A stretch of 64,000 nucleotides of DNA from Korobacter sp963758505. Lineage in GTDB: Bacteria; Acidobacteriota; Terriglobia; Terriglobales; Acidobacteriaceae. Location of the stretch: assembly GCA_963758505.1 (NCBI GenBank), contig CAVWVJ010000001.1, forward strand, positions 992,001-1,056,000, in the 5' to 3' direction. Positions 24,984 to 32,944 of this stretch are shown here, piece after piece. The translations under genes were made by a program, and so were the position numbers. Each line of letters starts with the position of its first letter. The stretch's first letter is position 1. Under the pieces are notes generated by a model. The model made no database searches. It worked only from the letters and a program-made list of their open reading frames with translations, and was not told where the DNA came from.

Positions 24984-25016
24984 CAAAACGAAAGCCGCGA
25001 TCCTTGGATCGCGGCT
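24984..25016 (-). terminator. Terminator-like attenuator hairpin in the aroF leader
   Basis: On the minus strand, a perfect 11-bp stem AGCCGCGATCC / GGATCGCGGCT with a two-base AA loop (four after fraying), followed by TTCGTTTT. It starts 32 bases after the stop of the aromatic leader ORF and ends 32 bases before the GTG of the DAHP synthase gene. The T-tract is on the minus side only, so it acts in the direction of aroF. Confidence 0.75.
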
Positions 25017-25048
25017 CGTTCGATTCTTGGCATTCCTTCGATCAGAAC

Positions 25049-25144
25049 TCAGGAACTTGTCTGAAGCCAATCATCCGCCGGGCCGCTCCCCGTAAATCGG
25101 TAGGAGCGCCAGGTAAACGACGGATACGTGAACCAGGTCGTCAT
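25049..25144 (-). CDS. Aromatic-rich leader peptide upstream of DAHP synthase
   Basis: 31-codon ORF, ATG at 25144-25142 to TGA at 25051-25049. The peptide reads MTTWFTYPSFTWRSYRF, then TGSGPADDW, then LQTSS. It holds eight aromatic residues: Trp 4, 12, 26; Phe 5, 10, 17; Tyr 7, 15. Seven of them fall in the first 17 codons. No Shine-Dalgarno is visible before the ATG; a promoter-like pair ends 15 bases upstream. Downstream the hairpin at 24984-25016 fits an attenuator. The segment AGCGGC near its codons 20-21 is partly complementary to the GCCGC of the hairpin's 5' arm. Inferred role: ribosome stalling at aromatic codons when charged tRNA is scarce, relieving termination before aroF. Confidence 0.78.
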   Translation of the reverse strand: MTTWFTYPSFTWRSYRFTGSGPADDWLQTSS

Positions 25145-25159
25145 GGCTTCAATGTGGGG

Positions 25160-25189
25160 ATCATGCACGAGGGAAGCCCGCGAAGTCAA
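25160..25189 (-). promoter_or_regulatory. Probable sigma-70 promoter of the aroF leader
   Basis: On the minus strand, TTGACT (25189-25184), an 18-base spacer and CATGAT (25165-25160). The leader ATG follows 15 bases later, so the 5' untranslated part would be about 8 bases or fewer. Confidence 0.5.
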
Positions 25190-25338
25190 GCATCTCCGTA
25201 TTCAGTCAGCCTGATGAAAACTTTGAGTTCCCATCGGTTTTGCTTATGGATAAAATACGGTTATCTTATCGGCAATAAATATAAGTTTGCCTAATGGATG
25301 ACGGGGGAGTAGAGTTTTCGCAAGCTAACGATTGCACG

Positions 25339-25369
25339 GCGCTCTCGCTTTCTGGGGAGCGCACTTTTT
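25339..25369 (+). terminator. Terminator-like hairpin just before ilvD
   Basis: Stem GCGCTCTC / GGGGAGCGC (8 bp including one G-T pair), loop GCTTTCTG, then ACTTTTTC. The T-run ends ten bases before the ilvD ATG at 25379, so it is placed to act on ilvD transcription. No upstream plus-strand gene needs it. I see no branched-chain-rich leader ORF to drive it. Confidence 0.5.
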
Positions 25370-25378
25370 CAGGTACTC

Positions 25379-27100
25379 ATGAATAACGATTCATTGAAGC
25401 CCCACAAGCGTAGTGACGCCATTACTGAAGGACCCAGCCGCGCGCCGGCCCGCGCCATGTTGCGCGCCGCGGGTTTTTCCCGCGAAGATCTGCGCAAGCC
25501 CATTATTGGAATCGCGAATACCTGGATCGAGATTGGTCCTTGCAACCTACACCTTCGCGAGCTGGCGGAGCACATTAAGCAGGGCGTTCGCGAAGCGGGT
25601 GGGACGCCGATGGAGTTCAATACCGTTTCGATCTCCGACGGCATCACCATGGGTTCGGAAGGGATGCGGGCGTCTCTTGTCAGCCGCGAAATCATCGCCG
25701 ACTCCATCGAACTGGTCGGTCGCGGCAATCTGTTTGACGGCCTGATTGCGATCTCCGGCTGCGACAAGACGATTCCGGGCACGATCATGGCGCTTGAGAG
25801 GCTCGATATCCCCGGCCTGATGCTGTATGGCGGGTCGATCGCTCCCGGCAAGTTCCACAGCCAGAACGTGACCATTCAGGAAGTCTTCGAGGCAGTCGGT
25901 ACCCACGCCCGCGGCAAGATGAGCGACGCGGAGCTGGAAGAACTCGAAGGCAATGCCTGCCCTGGCGCGGGCGCCTGCGGCGGCCAGTTCACCGCCAATA
26001 CCATGTCGATGGTAGGCGAGTTCCTGGGCATCTCTCCGATGGGCGCGAACAGCGTGCCTGCCATGACCGTGGAAAAACAGGAAGTAGCGCGCCGTTGCGG
26101 ACGGCTGGTGATGGATCTGGTGCGGAATGACATTCGCCCGAGCCAGATTATTACGCGCAAGGCGCTGGAGAACGCGATTGCCAGCGTGGCCGCGTCGGGC
26201 GGATCCACGAATGCCGTGCTTCACCTGCTTGCGATCGCGCACGAAATTGGCGCGGATCTTTCGATAGACGATTTTGACCACATCAGCTCGCGTACGCCGC
26301 TGATTTGCGAACTCAAGCCTGCGGGCCGATTCATCGCCACCGATCTTCACGAAGCCGGCGGCATTCCACTGGTCGCGCAGCGCCTGCACGAAGCGAAGCT
26401 GCTTCACAGTGACGCGCTGACCGTGACCGGCAAGACGATCGGAGAAGAAGCGAAAGCTGCCAAGGAAACGCCGGGACAGGAAGTGGTTCGCCCGTTGAGC
26501 AATCCGATCAAAGCTACCGGCGGCATGATGATCCTGAAAGGGAATCTGGCTCCCGAGGGCTGTGTCGTCAAGCTCGTGGGGCATAAGAAGCTCTTTTTCG
26601 AAGGGCCTGCGCGCGTATTTGACTCCGAAGAAGATGCGTTCGCTGGCGTCGAAGACCGTACGATCCAGCCGGGCGACGTGGTCGTCATTCGCTACGAAGG
26701 ACCGCGCGGTGGACCCGGAATGCGCGAGATGCTCGGTGTGACGGCTGCGATCGCAGGAACCGAGCTGGCCGAAACGGTTGCGCTCATCACCGATGGACGC
26801 TTTTCCGGCGCTACCCGCGGGTTGAGCGTTGGCCATGTGGCACCCGAGGCTGCGGTGGGCGGCGCAATTGCCGCCGTGCGCAACGGAGACAAGATTTCAA
26901 TTGACGTCGAGCGCCGCGAACTACGGGTGCATTTGACGGACGCCGAGATTGAAGCGCGCCTGCGTAACTGGCGCGCTCCCGAGCCGAGGTTCAAACGCGG
27001 AGTCTTTGCAAAGTATGCGAACTCGGTTTCGTCGGCCTCCTATGGTGCGGTAACCAGCGCGACCATAGAGAGCAAGACATTCGTGGAGAGTGCAAAGTAG
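25379..27100 (+). CDS. ilvD: Dihydroxy-acid dehydratase
   Basis: 573-residue iron-sulfur dehydratase that makes 2-oxoisovalerate and 3-methyl-2-oxovalerate in valine, isoleucine and leucine synthesis. Cluster cysteines are seen in IGPCNLHLRELA, AISGCDKTIPGTIMA and PGAGACGGQFTANTMSMVGE. SGGSTNAVLHLLAIAHE and ITDGRFSGATRGLSVGHV are further family signatures. The start is the ATG at 25379. First gene of ilvD-ilvB-ilvN-ilvC; ilvB begins two bases after its stop. A terminator-like hairpin directly precedes the start. The gene is divergent from aroF, so the 230-base space between leader and ilvD holds both promoters. Confidence 0.97.
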   Translation: MNNDSLKPHKRSDAITEGPSRAPARAMLRAAGFSREDLRKPIIGIANTWIEIGPCNLHLRELAEHIKQGVREAGGTPMEFNTVSISDGITMGSEGMRASLVSREIIADSIELVGRGNLFDGLIAISGCDKTIPGTIMALERLDIPGLMLYGGSIAPGKFHSQNVTIQEVFEAVGTHARGKMSDAELEELEGNACPGAGACGGQFTANTMSMVGEFLGISPMGANSVPAMTVEKQEVARRCGRLVMDLVRNDIRPSQIITRKALENAIASVAASGGSTNAVLHLLAIAHEIGADLSIDDFDHISSRTPLICELKPAGRFIATDLHEAGGIPLVAQRLHEAKLLHSDALTVTGKTIGEEAKAAKETPGQEVVRPLSNPIKATGGMMILKGNLAPEGCVVKLVGHKKLFFEGPARVFDSEEDAFAGVEDRTIQPGDVVVIRYEGPRGGPGMREMLGVTAAIAGTELAETVALITDGRFSGATRGLSVGHVAPEAAVGGAIAAVRNGDKISIDVERRELRVHLTDAEIEARLRNWRAPEPRFKRGVFAKYANSVSSASYGAVTSATIESKTFVESAK

Positions 27101-27102
27101 CC

Positions 27103-28818
27103 ATGAAGAAAACGATGACAGGAGCGCAGATCATTTGGGAGTGCCTGGAACGCGAGGGCGTGAAAGTGGTCTTCGGCTATCCGGGCGGCGCCATTCTGCC
27201 AACGTATGACGCGTTGAAACACTCCTCCATTCATCATGTGCTGGTGCGGCACGAGCAGGGCGCCACGCACATGGCCGATGGCTACGCGCGTGCCGGCGGT
27301 GGAGTTGGAGTTGCCGTCGCTACTTCGGGGCCGGGCGCAACCAACATGGTCACCGGCATCGCTACCGCCATGCTCGATTCGTCGCCGATCGTGTGCATCA
27401 CCGGGCAAGTCGGAAGCAAGCTCATCGGTACAGACGCGTTCCAGGAGACCGACATCACCGGCGTCACCCTGCCAATCACGAAACACAATTATCTGGTTAC
27501 CCATGCCTCCGAACTGGTGCAAACGATTCGCGAGGCCTTCTACATCGCGAAGTCCGGACGCCCGGGACCGGTGCTGATCGACGTGACCAAGGATGCGCAG
27601 CAATCGACTTGCGAGTTCGATTGGGAGAGCGCCGAACCGCAACTGCCGGGCTATCGTCCCGACCTCTCGCCCGCCGCCAAGATGTACCAGGAAGCGATCG
27701 CGCTGATGTCGAACGCGAAGCGTCCGGTAATTCTAGCCGGCCACGGAATCATGATCTCTGGTGCCATGCGCGAGGTTCGCGAACTGGCAGAGAAGGCGGG
27801 CATACCGGTCGCCCTCACACTGCTCGGCATCGGCGCGTTTCCGGCTTCCCATCCCCTGAATCTCGGCATGATGGGCATGCATGGAGAGGCTTGGGTCAAC
27901 CAGGCGATCCAGGATGCAGACCTGCTCATCGCGCTCGGCATGCGTTTCGACGACCGCGTCACCGGCAACTTGAAGACCTACGGCCTGAACGCGAAGAAGA
28001 TCCACGTGGAGATCGATCCCTCCGAAATCAACAAGAACGTGAAGGTCGATGTCGCGCTGGTCGGCGACGTGCGCGAAGTTCTGCATGAGTTGCTACCGCA
28101 TCTGGCGCCAATCGAGCGCAAGGAATGGTTCGAGCACATCGAGCGCCTCAAGGGCGATTCCGCGGTGCGGGATATCCAGAACCTGCCTGACAATGGACAC
28201 CTCTACGCCGCGCACGTGATCAACGACATCTGGCGCGAGACGGATGGGAAGGCGATCGTGGTCACCGACGTTGGCCAGCACCAGATGTGGGAGGCGCAGT
28301 ACTACAAGCACGAAGACCCGCGCACCCTGATCACCTCGGGCGGATTAGGCACGATGGGTTTTGCGTTGCCGGCCGCCGTCGGAGCCAAGATGGCGCAGCC
28401 CGACGCCGAAGTCTGGGTGATTGTGGGAGACGGTGGCTTCCAGATGACGATGTGCGAACTCGCGACCATCATCCAGGAGCGGGTCGATATCAATATCGCG
28501 ATCATCAACAACGGGTACCTTGGCATGGTGCGGCAGTGGCAGGAGTTCTTCTACGAGCGCAACTACCAAGCCACCCCGCTGCTGAGTCCGGACTTTAGTG
28601 TGCTTGCCAGCGCATATGGAATCAAGAGCTGCGCGGTTAATTCGCGGGCGGACGTGATTCCCGCGGTGCGCGCAGCGCGTAAGCACCAGGGCGCGGTGCT
28701 GATCGATTTCCAGGTAGAGCAGGAAGACACGGTTTACCCGATGGTGCCGGCGGGCGCGGATCTGCACAACATGATTCGCCGCCCGAGCCCGATCGTGGAA
28801 ACTGCGTTAGACACATAG
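27103..28818 (+). CDS. ilvB: Acetolactate synthase, large (catalytic) subunit
   Basis: 571-residue thiamine diphosphate enzyme that condenses two pyruvates, or pyruvate and 2-oxobutyrate. The N-terminal Pyr domain has VKVVFGYPGGAILPTYDAL and LVRHEQGATHMADGYARAG, with the catalytic Glu. The C-terminal PP domain has the ThDP-Mg motif VGDGGFQMTMCELATI ending in INNGYLGMVRQWQEFFYER. A central FAD domain is of normal length. It follows ilvD by two bases and precedes the small subunit by 47 bases. Confidence 0.97.
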   Translation: MKKTMTGAQIIWECLEREGVKVVFGYPGGAILPTYDALKHSSIHHVLVRHEQGATHMADGYARAGGGVGVAVATSGPGATNMVTGIATAMLDSSPIVCITGQVGSKLIGTDAFQETDITGVTLPITKHNYLVTHASELVQTIREAFYIAKSGRPGPVLIDVTKDAQQSTCEFDWESAEPQLPGYRPDLSPAAKMYQEAIALMSNAKRPVILAGHGIMISGAMREVRELAEKAGIPVALTLLGIGAFPASHPLNLGMMGMHGEAWVNQAIQDADLLIALGMRFDDRVTGNLKTYGLNAKKIHVEIDPSEINKNVKVDVALVGDVREVLHELLPHLAPIERKEWFEHIERLKGDSAVRDIQNLPDNGHLYAAHVINDIWRETDGKAIVVTDVGQHQMWEAQYYKHEDPRTLITSGGLGTMGFALPAAVGAKMAQPDAEVWVIVGDGGFQMTMCELATIIQERVDINIAIINNGYLGMVRQWQEFFYERNYQATPLLSPDFSVLASAYGIKSCAVNSRADVIPAVRAARKHQGAVLIDFQVEQEDTVYPMVPAGADLHNMIRRPSPIVETALDT

Positions 28819-28865
28819 GAAATTCCGGTGAGCTGCACATCGGTTCACCGCAAGAACAGGGAAGC

Positions 28866-29411
28866 ATGCTGAACGTATTCGTAGTGCACGTGGAAAACAA
28901 GCCGGGCGTTCTGACGCGGGTTGCGTCGCTCTTCCGGCGGCGCGCCTTCAATATCGATTCATTGACCGTCGGCCGTACGGAAAAGGCGGACGTCTCCCGC
29001 ATGACCATCGTGGTCGATACCGACACGGATGGCGCCAAGCGGCTGGAAGCCCACCTCTACAAACTGGTGAACGTGCTGCTGGTGGAGAACATCACCGAAG
29101 AGCCATCTATCAATCGCGACCTGGCCATGATCAAAGTGGCGTGTTCGAGCGATACGCGGACGGATATCCTCAACCTCGTGAACGTATTTCGCGCCCGCGT
29201 CGTCGATCTCGCGATGGACTCGATCATCATGGAGATTACCGGGAACGAAGAGAAGATCGACCGCTTGATCGAGGTGCTGCAGCCCTACGGGTTGCTCGAA
29301 ATGGTGCGCACCGGCATTGTTGCCATGCGCCGCGGCACGAAGGCTGCCGGCGGTAAAGAGAACGCGGCCGCTCAGATCTATGAAGACAGCGGAGTGTCCT
29401 ACTCCGTCTAA
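28866..29411 (+). CDS. ilvN: Acetolactate synthase, small (regulatory) subunit
   Basis: 181-residue regulatory subunit. The N-terminal ACT domain (about 1-75) reads LNVFVVHVENKPGVLTRVAS and FNIDSLTVGRTEKADVSRMT, which binds valine for feedback inhibition. The C-terminal half (about 80-165) has DILNLVNVFRARVVDLAMDS and IEVLQPYGLLEMVRTGIVAM, the second regulatory domain. The start is the ATG at 28866, with AGGGA five bases upstream. Co-transcribed between ilvB and ilvC. Confidence 0.96.
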   Translation: MLNVFVVHVENKPGVLTRVASLFRRRAFNIDSLTVGRTEKADVSRMTIVVDTDTDGAKRLEAHLYKLVNVLLVENITEEPSINRDLAMIKVACSSDTRTDILNLVNVFRARVVDLAMDSIIMEITGNEEKIDRLIEVLQPYGLLEMVRTGIVAMRRGTKAAGGKENAAAQIYEDSGVSYSV

Positions 29412-29456
29412 CTCGTCCCGGCGGCACGCTGCCGGTTGGAAATCCAGGAAGGAAAT

Positions 29457-30509
29457 ATGGCAAAGGTTTATCACGACTCCTCGGCAGATCTTTCACTCAT
29501 TCGTGGCAAGAAAGTCGGAATCATTGGTTACGGTTCTCAAGGTCACGCCCACGCACTCAACCTCGTAGATAGCGGCGTCAACGTTCGCGTAGGACTTCGC
29601 GCCGGTAGTTCTTCCAAAGAAAAAGCCGAGAAGTCCGGCTTGCAGGTCGGCAGCGTCGCTGAAATCGCGGAGTGGGCGGATGTGATCATGGTGCTCGCGC
29701 CCGATACGGAAGCTCCGGCAATTTACGAAAAGGAAATCGCCAGACACCTGAAGCCCGGCAAAACGTTGATGTTTGCGCACGGCTTCAACATTCGCTACGG
29801 CACCATCAATCCGCCTCCGGGCGTGGACGTTTCGATGGTGGCGCCGAAGGCTCCTGGACATCGTGTGCGCGAAGTGTTCACGGAAGGCGGCGGAACGCCC
29901 GCGCTCTTTGCCGTGCACCAGGATGCCAGCAAGAAGGCTAAGGATCTTGCTCTCTCCTACGCCGCGGCCATAGGCTGCACCCGCGCGGGTGTGCTGGAGA
30001 CCACCTTTACCGAGGAAACAGAAACCGATCTCTTCGGAGAACAGGCGGTCCTTTGCGGCGGCGCTTCTGCGCTGGTGAAGGCAGGCTTCGAGACCCTGGT
30101 TGAGGCGGGATACCAGCCCGAGTTGGCCTACTTCGAATGTCTGCACGAACTGAAACTGATCGTCGACTTGATGTATCGCGGCGGCCTGAACTACATGCGT
30201 TATTCGGTCAGCGACACGGCGGAGTACGGCGACTACATTGCCGGCGCTCGCATTGTGACCGATGAAACGAAGAAAGCGATGCGGAAGCTACTGAACGAGA
30301 TCCAGGACGGGACCTTCGCGAAGAACTGGATCGCGGAGAACAAGAACGGGCGGCCTTGGTTCGAAGGCAAGCGCGTCGCCGAGCAGGAGCAGCAACTCGA
30401 GCAAGTGGGCGCCGAGCTGCGAGACATGATGTCATTCCTCAATCCCATCCGCATCAAGCAGAAATCGGAAAAAGCGCAGCCCGAAGAGAAACAAGCCGTA
30501 GGGCGCTAA
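29457..30509 (+). CDS. ilvC: Ketol-acid reductoisomerase (class I)
   Basis: 350-residue NADPH-dependent enzyme that isomerises and reduces acetolactate. The N-terminal Rossmann part has KKVGIIGYGSQGHAHALNLV and the cofactor loop RAGSSSKEKAEKSG. The helical C-terminal knotted domain has TFTEETETDLFGEQAVLCGG, with the Mg ligands, and SVSDTAEYGDYIAGARIV. The ATG at 29457 is used (AGGAAGGAAAT upstream) and not the in-frame upstream start codon. The length of 350 is slightly over the class I norm of about 330-340, with a charged tail of about 20 residues. It is the last gene of the operon and is followed by a terminator. Confidence 0.97.
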   Translation: MAKVYHDSSADLSLIRGKKVGIIGYGSQGHAHALNLVDSGVNVRVGLRAGSSSKEKAEKSGLQVGSVAEIAEWADVIMVLAPDTEAPAIYEKEIARHLKPGKTLMFAHGFNIRYGTINPPPGVDVSMVAPKAPGHRVREVFTEGGGTPALFAVHQDASKKAKDLALSYAAAIGCTRAGVLETTFTEETETDLFGEQAVLCGGASALVKAGFETLVEAGYQPELAYFECLHELKLIVDLMYRGGLNYMRYSVSDTAEYGDYIAGARIVTDETKKAMRKLLNEIQDGTFAKNWIAENKNGRPWFEGKRVAEQEQQLEQVGAELRDMMSFLNPIRIKQKSEKAQPEEKQAVGR

Positions 30510-30531
30510 ACAAAGCTGCATTGCGGTCCAG

Positions 30532-30560
30532 AAGGCGACACCTCGCGTGTCGCCTTTCCT
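30532..30560 (+). terminator. Intrinsic terminator after ilvC
   Basis: Stem AAGGCGACA / TGTCGCCTT (9 bp), loop CCTCGCG, then TCCTTT. It begins 22 bases after the ilvC stop. Confidence 0.8.
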
Positions 30561-30601
30561 TTGCAGCCCTTTGTTGAAGTAAAAAACTGTCAACCTGTGG
30601 C

Positions 30602-30619
30602 GCAAATGAATCCATTTGC
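30602..30619. promoter_or_regulatory. Palindrome upstream of the type III PKS gene (candidate operator)
   Basis: GCAAATG, AATC, CATTTGC: a perfect 7-bp inverted repeat, 150 bases before the polyketide synthase start. It has no T-run and lies in a low-GC stretch that could hold the promoter. Operator function is only a suggestion. Confidence 0.35.
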
Positions 30620-30766
30620 CGCGTGTCACGTCTGAATACTACGTGGCATGCATATTTCAAGTCTTACATGAACGAATCGTCATAACTGAGATACCCGCAA
30701 TTTATCCCGGACTTCTAATCTGGTAAATATCCACTCAACCGCGCAGTTCAGGAGCTTCAGCGACGA

Positions 30767-31816
30767 ATGAGAATCACTGGGGTGGCGACCGCCTTTCCGC
30801 CAAACCGATATAGCCAGCAGGAAATTTTTGCGGCGTTAGGCAGGAATTGGTCGGGCCAGCTTGATAAGCCCCAGGTACTCGAGAGACTGCACTCGCGCGT
30901 CGGCGTGGAGCACCGTCACCTCGCGCTCACTATCCCGGAATACGAGCAGATGACCACGTGGGGAAAGGCGAATAACGCCTGGATCCGCGTCGCCGAAGAA
31001 ATTGGCGAGAAGGCTTTATGTCGCGCGCTCCACCGCGCCGGCATCTCTGCCGCTGAGTTGGACGCGCTCTTTTTCGTCTCGGTCACCGGCATCAGCAGTC
31101 CGTCCATCGATGCCCGCCTCGTCAATCGCATGAAACTCTCGCCGCACATTAAGCGCATTCCCATCTTCGGGCTGGGATGCGTTGCAGGCGCGGCAGGCAT
31201 CGCGCGTGCCGCGGATTACGTGAAAGCTTATCCGGACCATAACGCCGCTTTGCTCTCCGTGGAACTGTGCTCGCTCACCTGGCAACGTGACGACATGTCG
31301 GTTGCAAACCTGATTTCCTCGGGCTTGTTCGGCGACGGCGCAGCGGCCGTGGTTCTCTCCGGCAAGAACCAAGCGCAGCATGGGCCGCGCGTTCTCGCAA
31401 CTCGCTCGGTGTTCTATCCCGATACGCAGGACGTGATGGGATGGGATATCTCCGAGAAGGGCTTCCGCATCGTTCTCTCACCCGACGTTCCCCGCATGGT
31501 GCACGAGCACCTGCGCGAAGACGTGGACTCTTTCCTGGGCGAATACGATCTCAAGCGCTCCGATATCGGCTGCTGGATCATGCATACCGGCGGTCCGAAG
31601 GTCCTCGAAGCCACGGAGCAGGCGCTCGAGCTGCCGGAGGGCGCGCTCGGTCCCTCGTGGAAGTGCCTGAGCGAAGTCGGCAACATGTCCTCGGCTTCCG
31701 TGCTCGTTGTTCTTGAGCAAATCTTCCATCATCGGCGCCCGGAACCGGGGACGCTGAGCATATTGGCGGCCATGGGTCCGGGCTTCTGTGCGGAACTTGT
31801 GCTGCTGTTGTGGTGA
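30767..31816 (+). CDS. Type III polyketide synthase (chalcone synthase-like)
   Basis: 349-residue thiolase-fold condensing enzyme. The catalytic triad can be placed: Cys138 in IFGLGCVAGAAGIARAADY, His273 in WIMHTGGPKVLE and Asn306 in SEVGNMSSASVLVVLE. FGDGAAAVVLSG is the conserved cofactor/dimer region. Enzymes of this type extend acyl-CoA with malonyl-CoA to alkylpyrones or alkylresorcinols. The start ATG at 30767 is 13 bases after AGGAGC. The next gene begins seven bases after its stop, so an oxidoreductase modifies the product. KASIII (FabH) is excluded because Asn and His contexts and GNMSSAS fit type III PKS better, but confirmation needs a family search. Confidence 0.87.
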   Translation: MRITGVATAFPPNRYSQQEIFAALGRNWSGQLDKPQVLERLHSRVGVEHRHLALTIPEYEQMTTWGKANNAWIRVAEEIGEKALCRALHRAGISAAELDALFFVSVTGISSPSIDARLVNRMKLSPHIKRIPIFGLGCVAGAAGIARAADYVKAYPDHNAALLSVELCSLTWQRDDMSVANLISSGLFGDGAAAVVLSGKNQAQHGPRVLATRSVFYPDTQDVMGWDISEKGFRIVLSPDVPRMVHEHLREDVDSFLGEYDLKRSDIGCWIMHTGGPKVLEATEQALELPEGALGPSWKCLSEVGNMSSASVLVVLEQIFHHRRPEPGTLSILAAMGPGFCAELVLLLW

Positions 31817-31823
31817 AGGCCCT

Positions 31824-32939
31824 TTGAATCGAGATCCTCAAACGGATGTCCTGGTGATCGGCGGCGGCCCTGCTGGTCTGGCGACCGCGATCGCTGCGCG
31901 TAATACCGGGTTCCGGGTCACCCTCGCCGATCATGCGGTGCCTCCCATCGACAAAGCCTGCGGTGAGGGCATCATGCCGGATGGCCTAACGGCTCTCGCG
32001 GCGCTGGGCGTCAGCGTTCCCGCGGAGCAGGCTTTCGCCTTCCGCGGAATTCGCTTCGTCGAGGGCGATACAACGGTCGACGCGGTCTTTCCGAATGGGG
32101 TGGGTTTCGGAGTGCGGCGCACCGTCCTGCACGGTTTGCTCGTTAAGAAAGCTGCAGAACTTGGCGTTGACCTGCGCTGGGGTGCCCGCGTCACGGAAAT
32201 CGCCTCGGGGTACGCGTGTATCGATGGACAGCCGATCTCCTGCAAGTGGCTCGTGGGCGCCGACGGCCATGCCTCCGTCGTACGACAAAAGATCGGCATC
32301 GGTCGGGTGCGAAGCGAACAGCGCAGATTCGGCTTCCGACAGCACTTTGCGATCCGTCCCTGGACCGACTACGTGGAAGTGTACTGGAGCGATTGCGGGC
32401 AGGTTTACGTCACACCGGTAGCGGAGAATGAGGTGTGCGTCGCGCTGATTACCGCCGACCCGCATGTGCGCCTCGATCGCATCGCAACCGCCTTCCCGGA
32501 ACTTGCAAAGCGGCTGGCGGGAGCGGAGCCCAACTCTCGCGCGCAAGGTGCCATCACCGCGACGCGAAAACTCGATGCGGTCTTTGCGGGAAATGTCGCA
32601 CTCGTCGGCGAGGCCTCCGGATCGGTGGACGCAATTACCGGCGAGGGGATGTCCCTCGGCTTCCAGCAGGCGGTTGCACTGGTGAATGCCATGCGCAGCG
32701 GCTCTTTGCATTCCTACCAGCGCGAGCATCTTGCCATTGGGGCAAACGCCCGCCGGATGTCCAAGTTGATGAGGATGCTCGGCGACCGTTCCTGGGTGCG
32801 GCATCGCGCCTTGAAGGCGCTCTCTTCGCGCCCGGATCTTTTTGCGGAGATGTTACGCGTACATGTCGGCGAGTCCGAGATCTGGGACTTCGGAGCACAG
32901 CGGGCGCTGACACTCGGCTGGTCGATGCTGGCGTCCTGA
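31824..32939 (+). CDS. FAD-dependent oxidoreductase of the geranylgeranyl-reductase/hydroxylase type, partner of the PKS
   Basis: 371-residue flavoprotein. TDVLVIGGGPAGLATAIAAR is the N-terminal FAD site, KACGEGIMPDGLTALAALGV a conserved loop of group A flavoprotein monooxygenases and geranylgeranyl reductases, LVGADGHASVVRQKIG the DG motif and VALVGEASGSVDAITGEGMS the GD-like motif. A TTG at 31824 with GAAGG five bases upstream is preferred; a GTG at 31788 would overlap the PKS gene. Type III PKS plus an FAD enzyme is a known pairing for oxidising alkylpyrone or resorcinol products; the usual isoprenylcysteine-type methyltransferase is absent. Confidence 0.83.
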   Translation: MNRDPQTDVLVIGGGPAGLATAIAARNTGFRVTLADHAVPPIDKACGEGIMPDGLTALAALGVSVPAEQAFAFRGIRFVEGDTTVDAVFPNGVGFGVRRTVLHGLLVKKAAELGVDLRWGARVTEIASGYACIDGQPISCKWLVGADGHASVVRQKIGIGRVRSEQRRFGFRQHFAIRPWTDYVEVYWSDCGQVYVTPVAENEVCVALITADPHVRLDRIATAFPELAKRLAGAEPNSRAQGAITATRKLDAVFAGNVALVGEASGSVDAITGEGMSLGFQQAVALVNAMRSGSLHSYQREHLAIGANARRMSKLMRMLGDRSWVRHRALKALSSRPDLFAEMLRVHVGESEIWDFGAQRALTLGWSMLAS

Positions 32940-32944
32940 ATCCT

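Noticed and set aside
25214..25294. 26-codon ORF (ATGAAAACTTTG...) upstream of ilvD as a branched-chain leader peptide
   Set aside because: It has only a few Leu and Ile residues and no run of them; it lies across the AT-rich region that more likely holds the promoter; there is no good ribosome binding site.
27103..28818. Possible horizontal transfer of the ilv operon
   Set aside because: Base composition and codon use look like those of the neighbours and the four genes are in a common order.
32435..32944. Extended N terminus for the YceI protein
   Set aside because: The region overlaps the FAD oxidoreductase in a different frame; the ATG at 32945 starts a good signal peptide.
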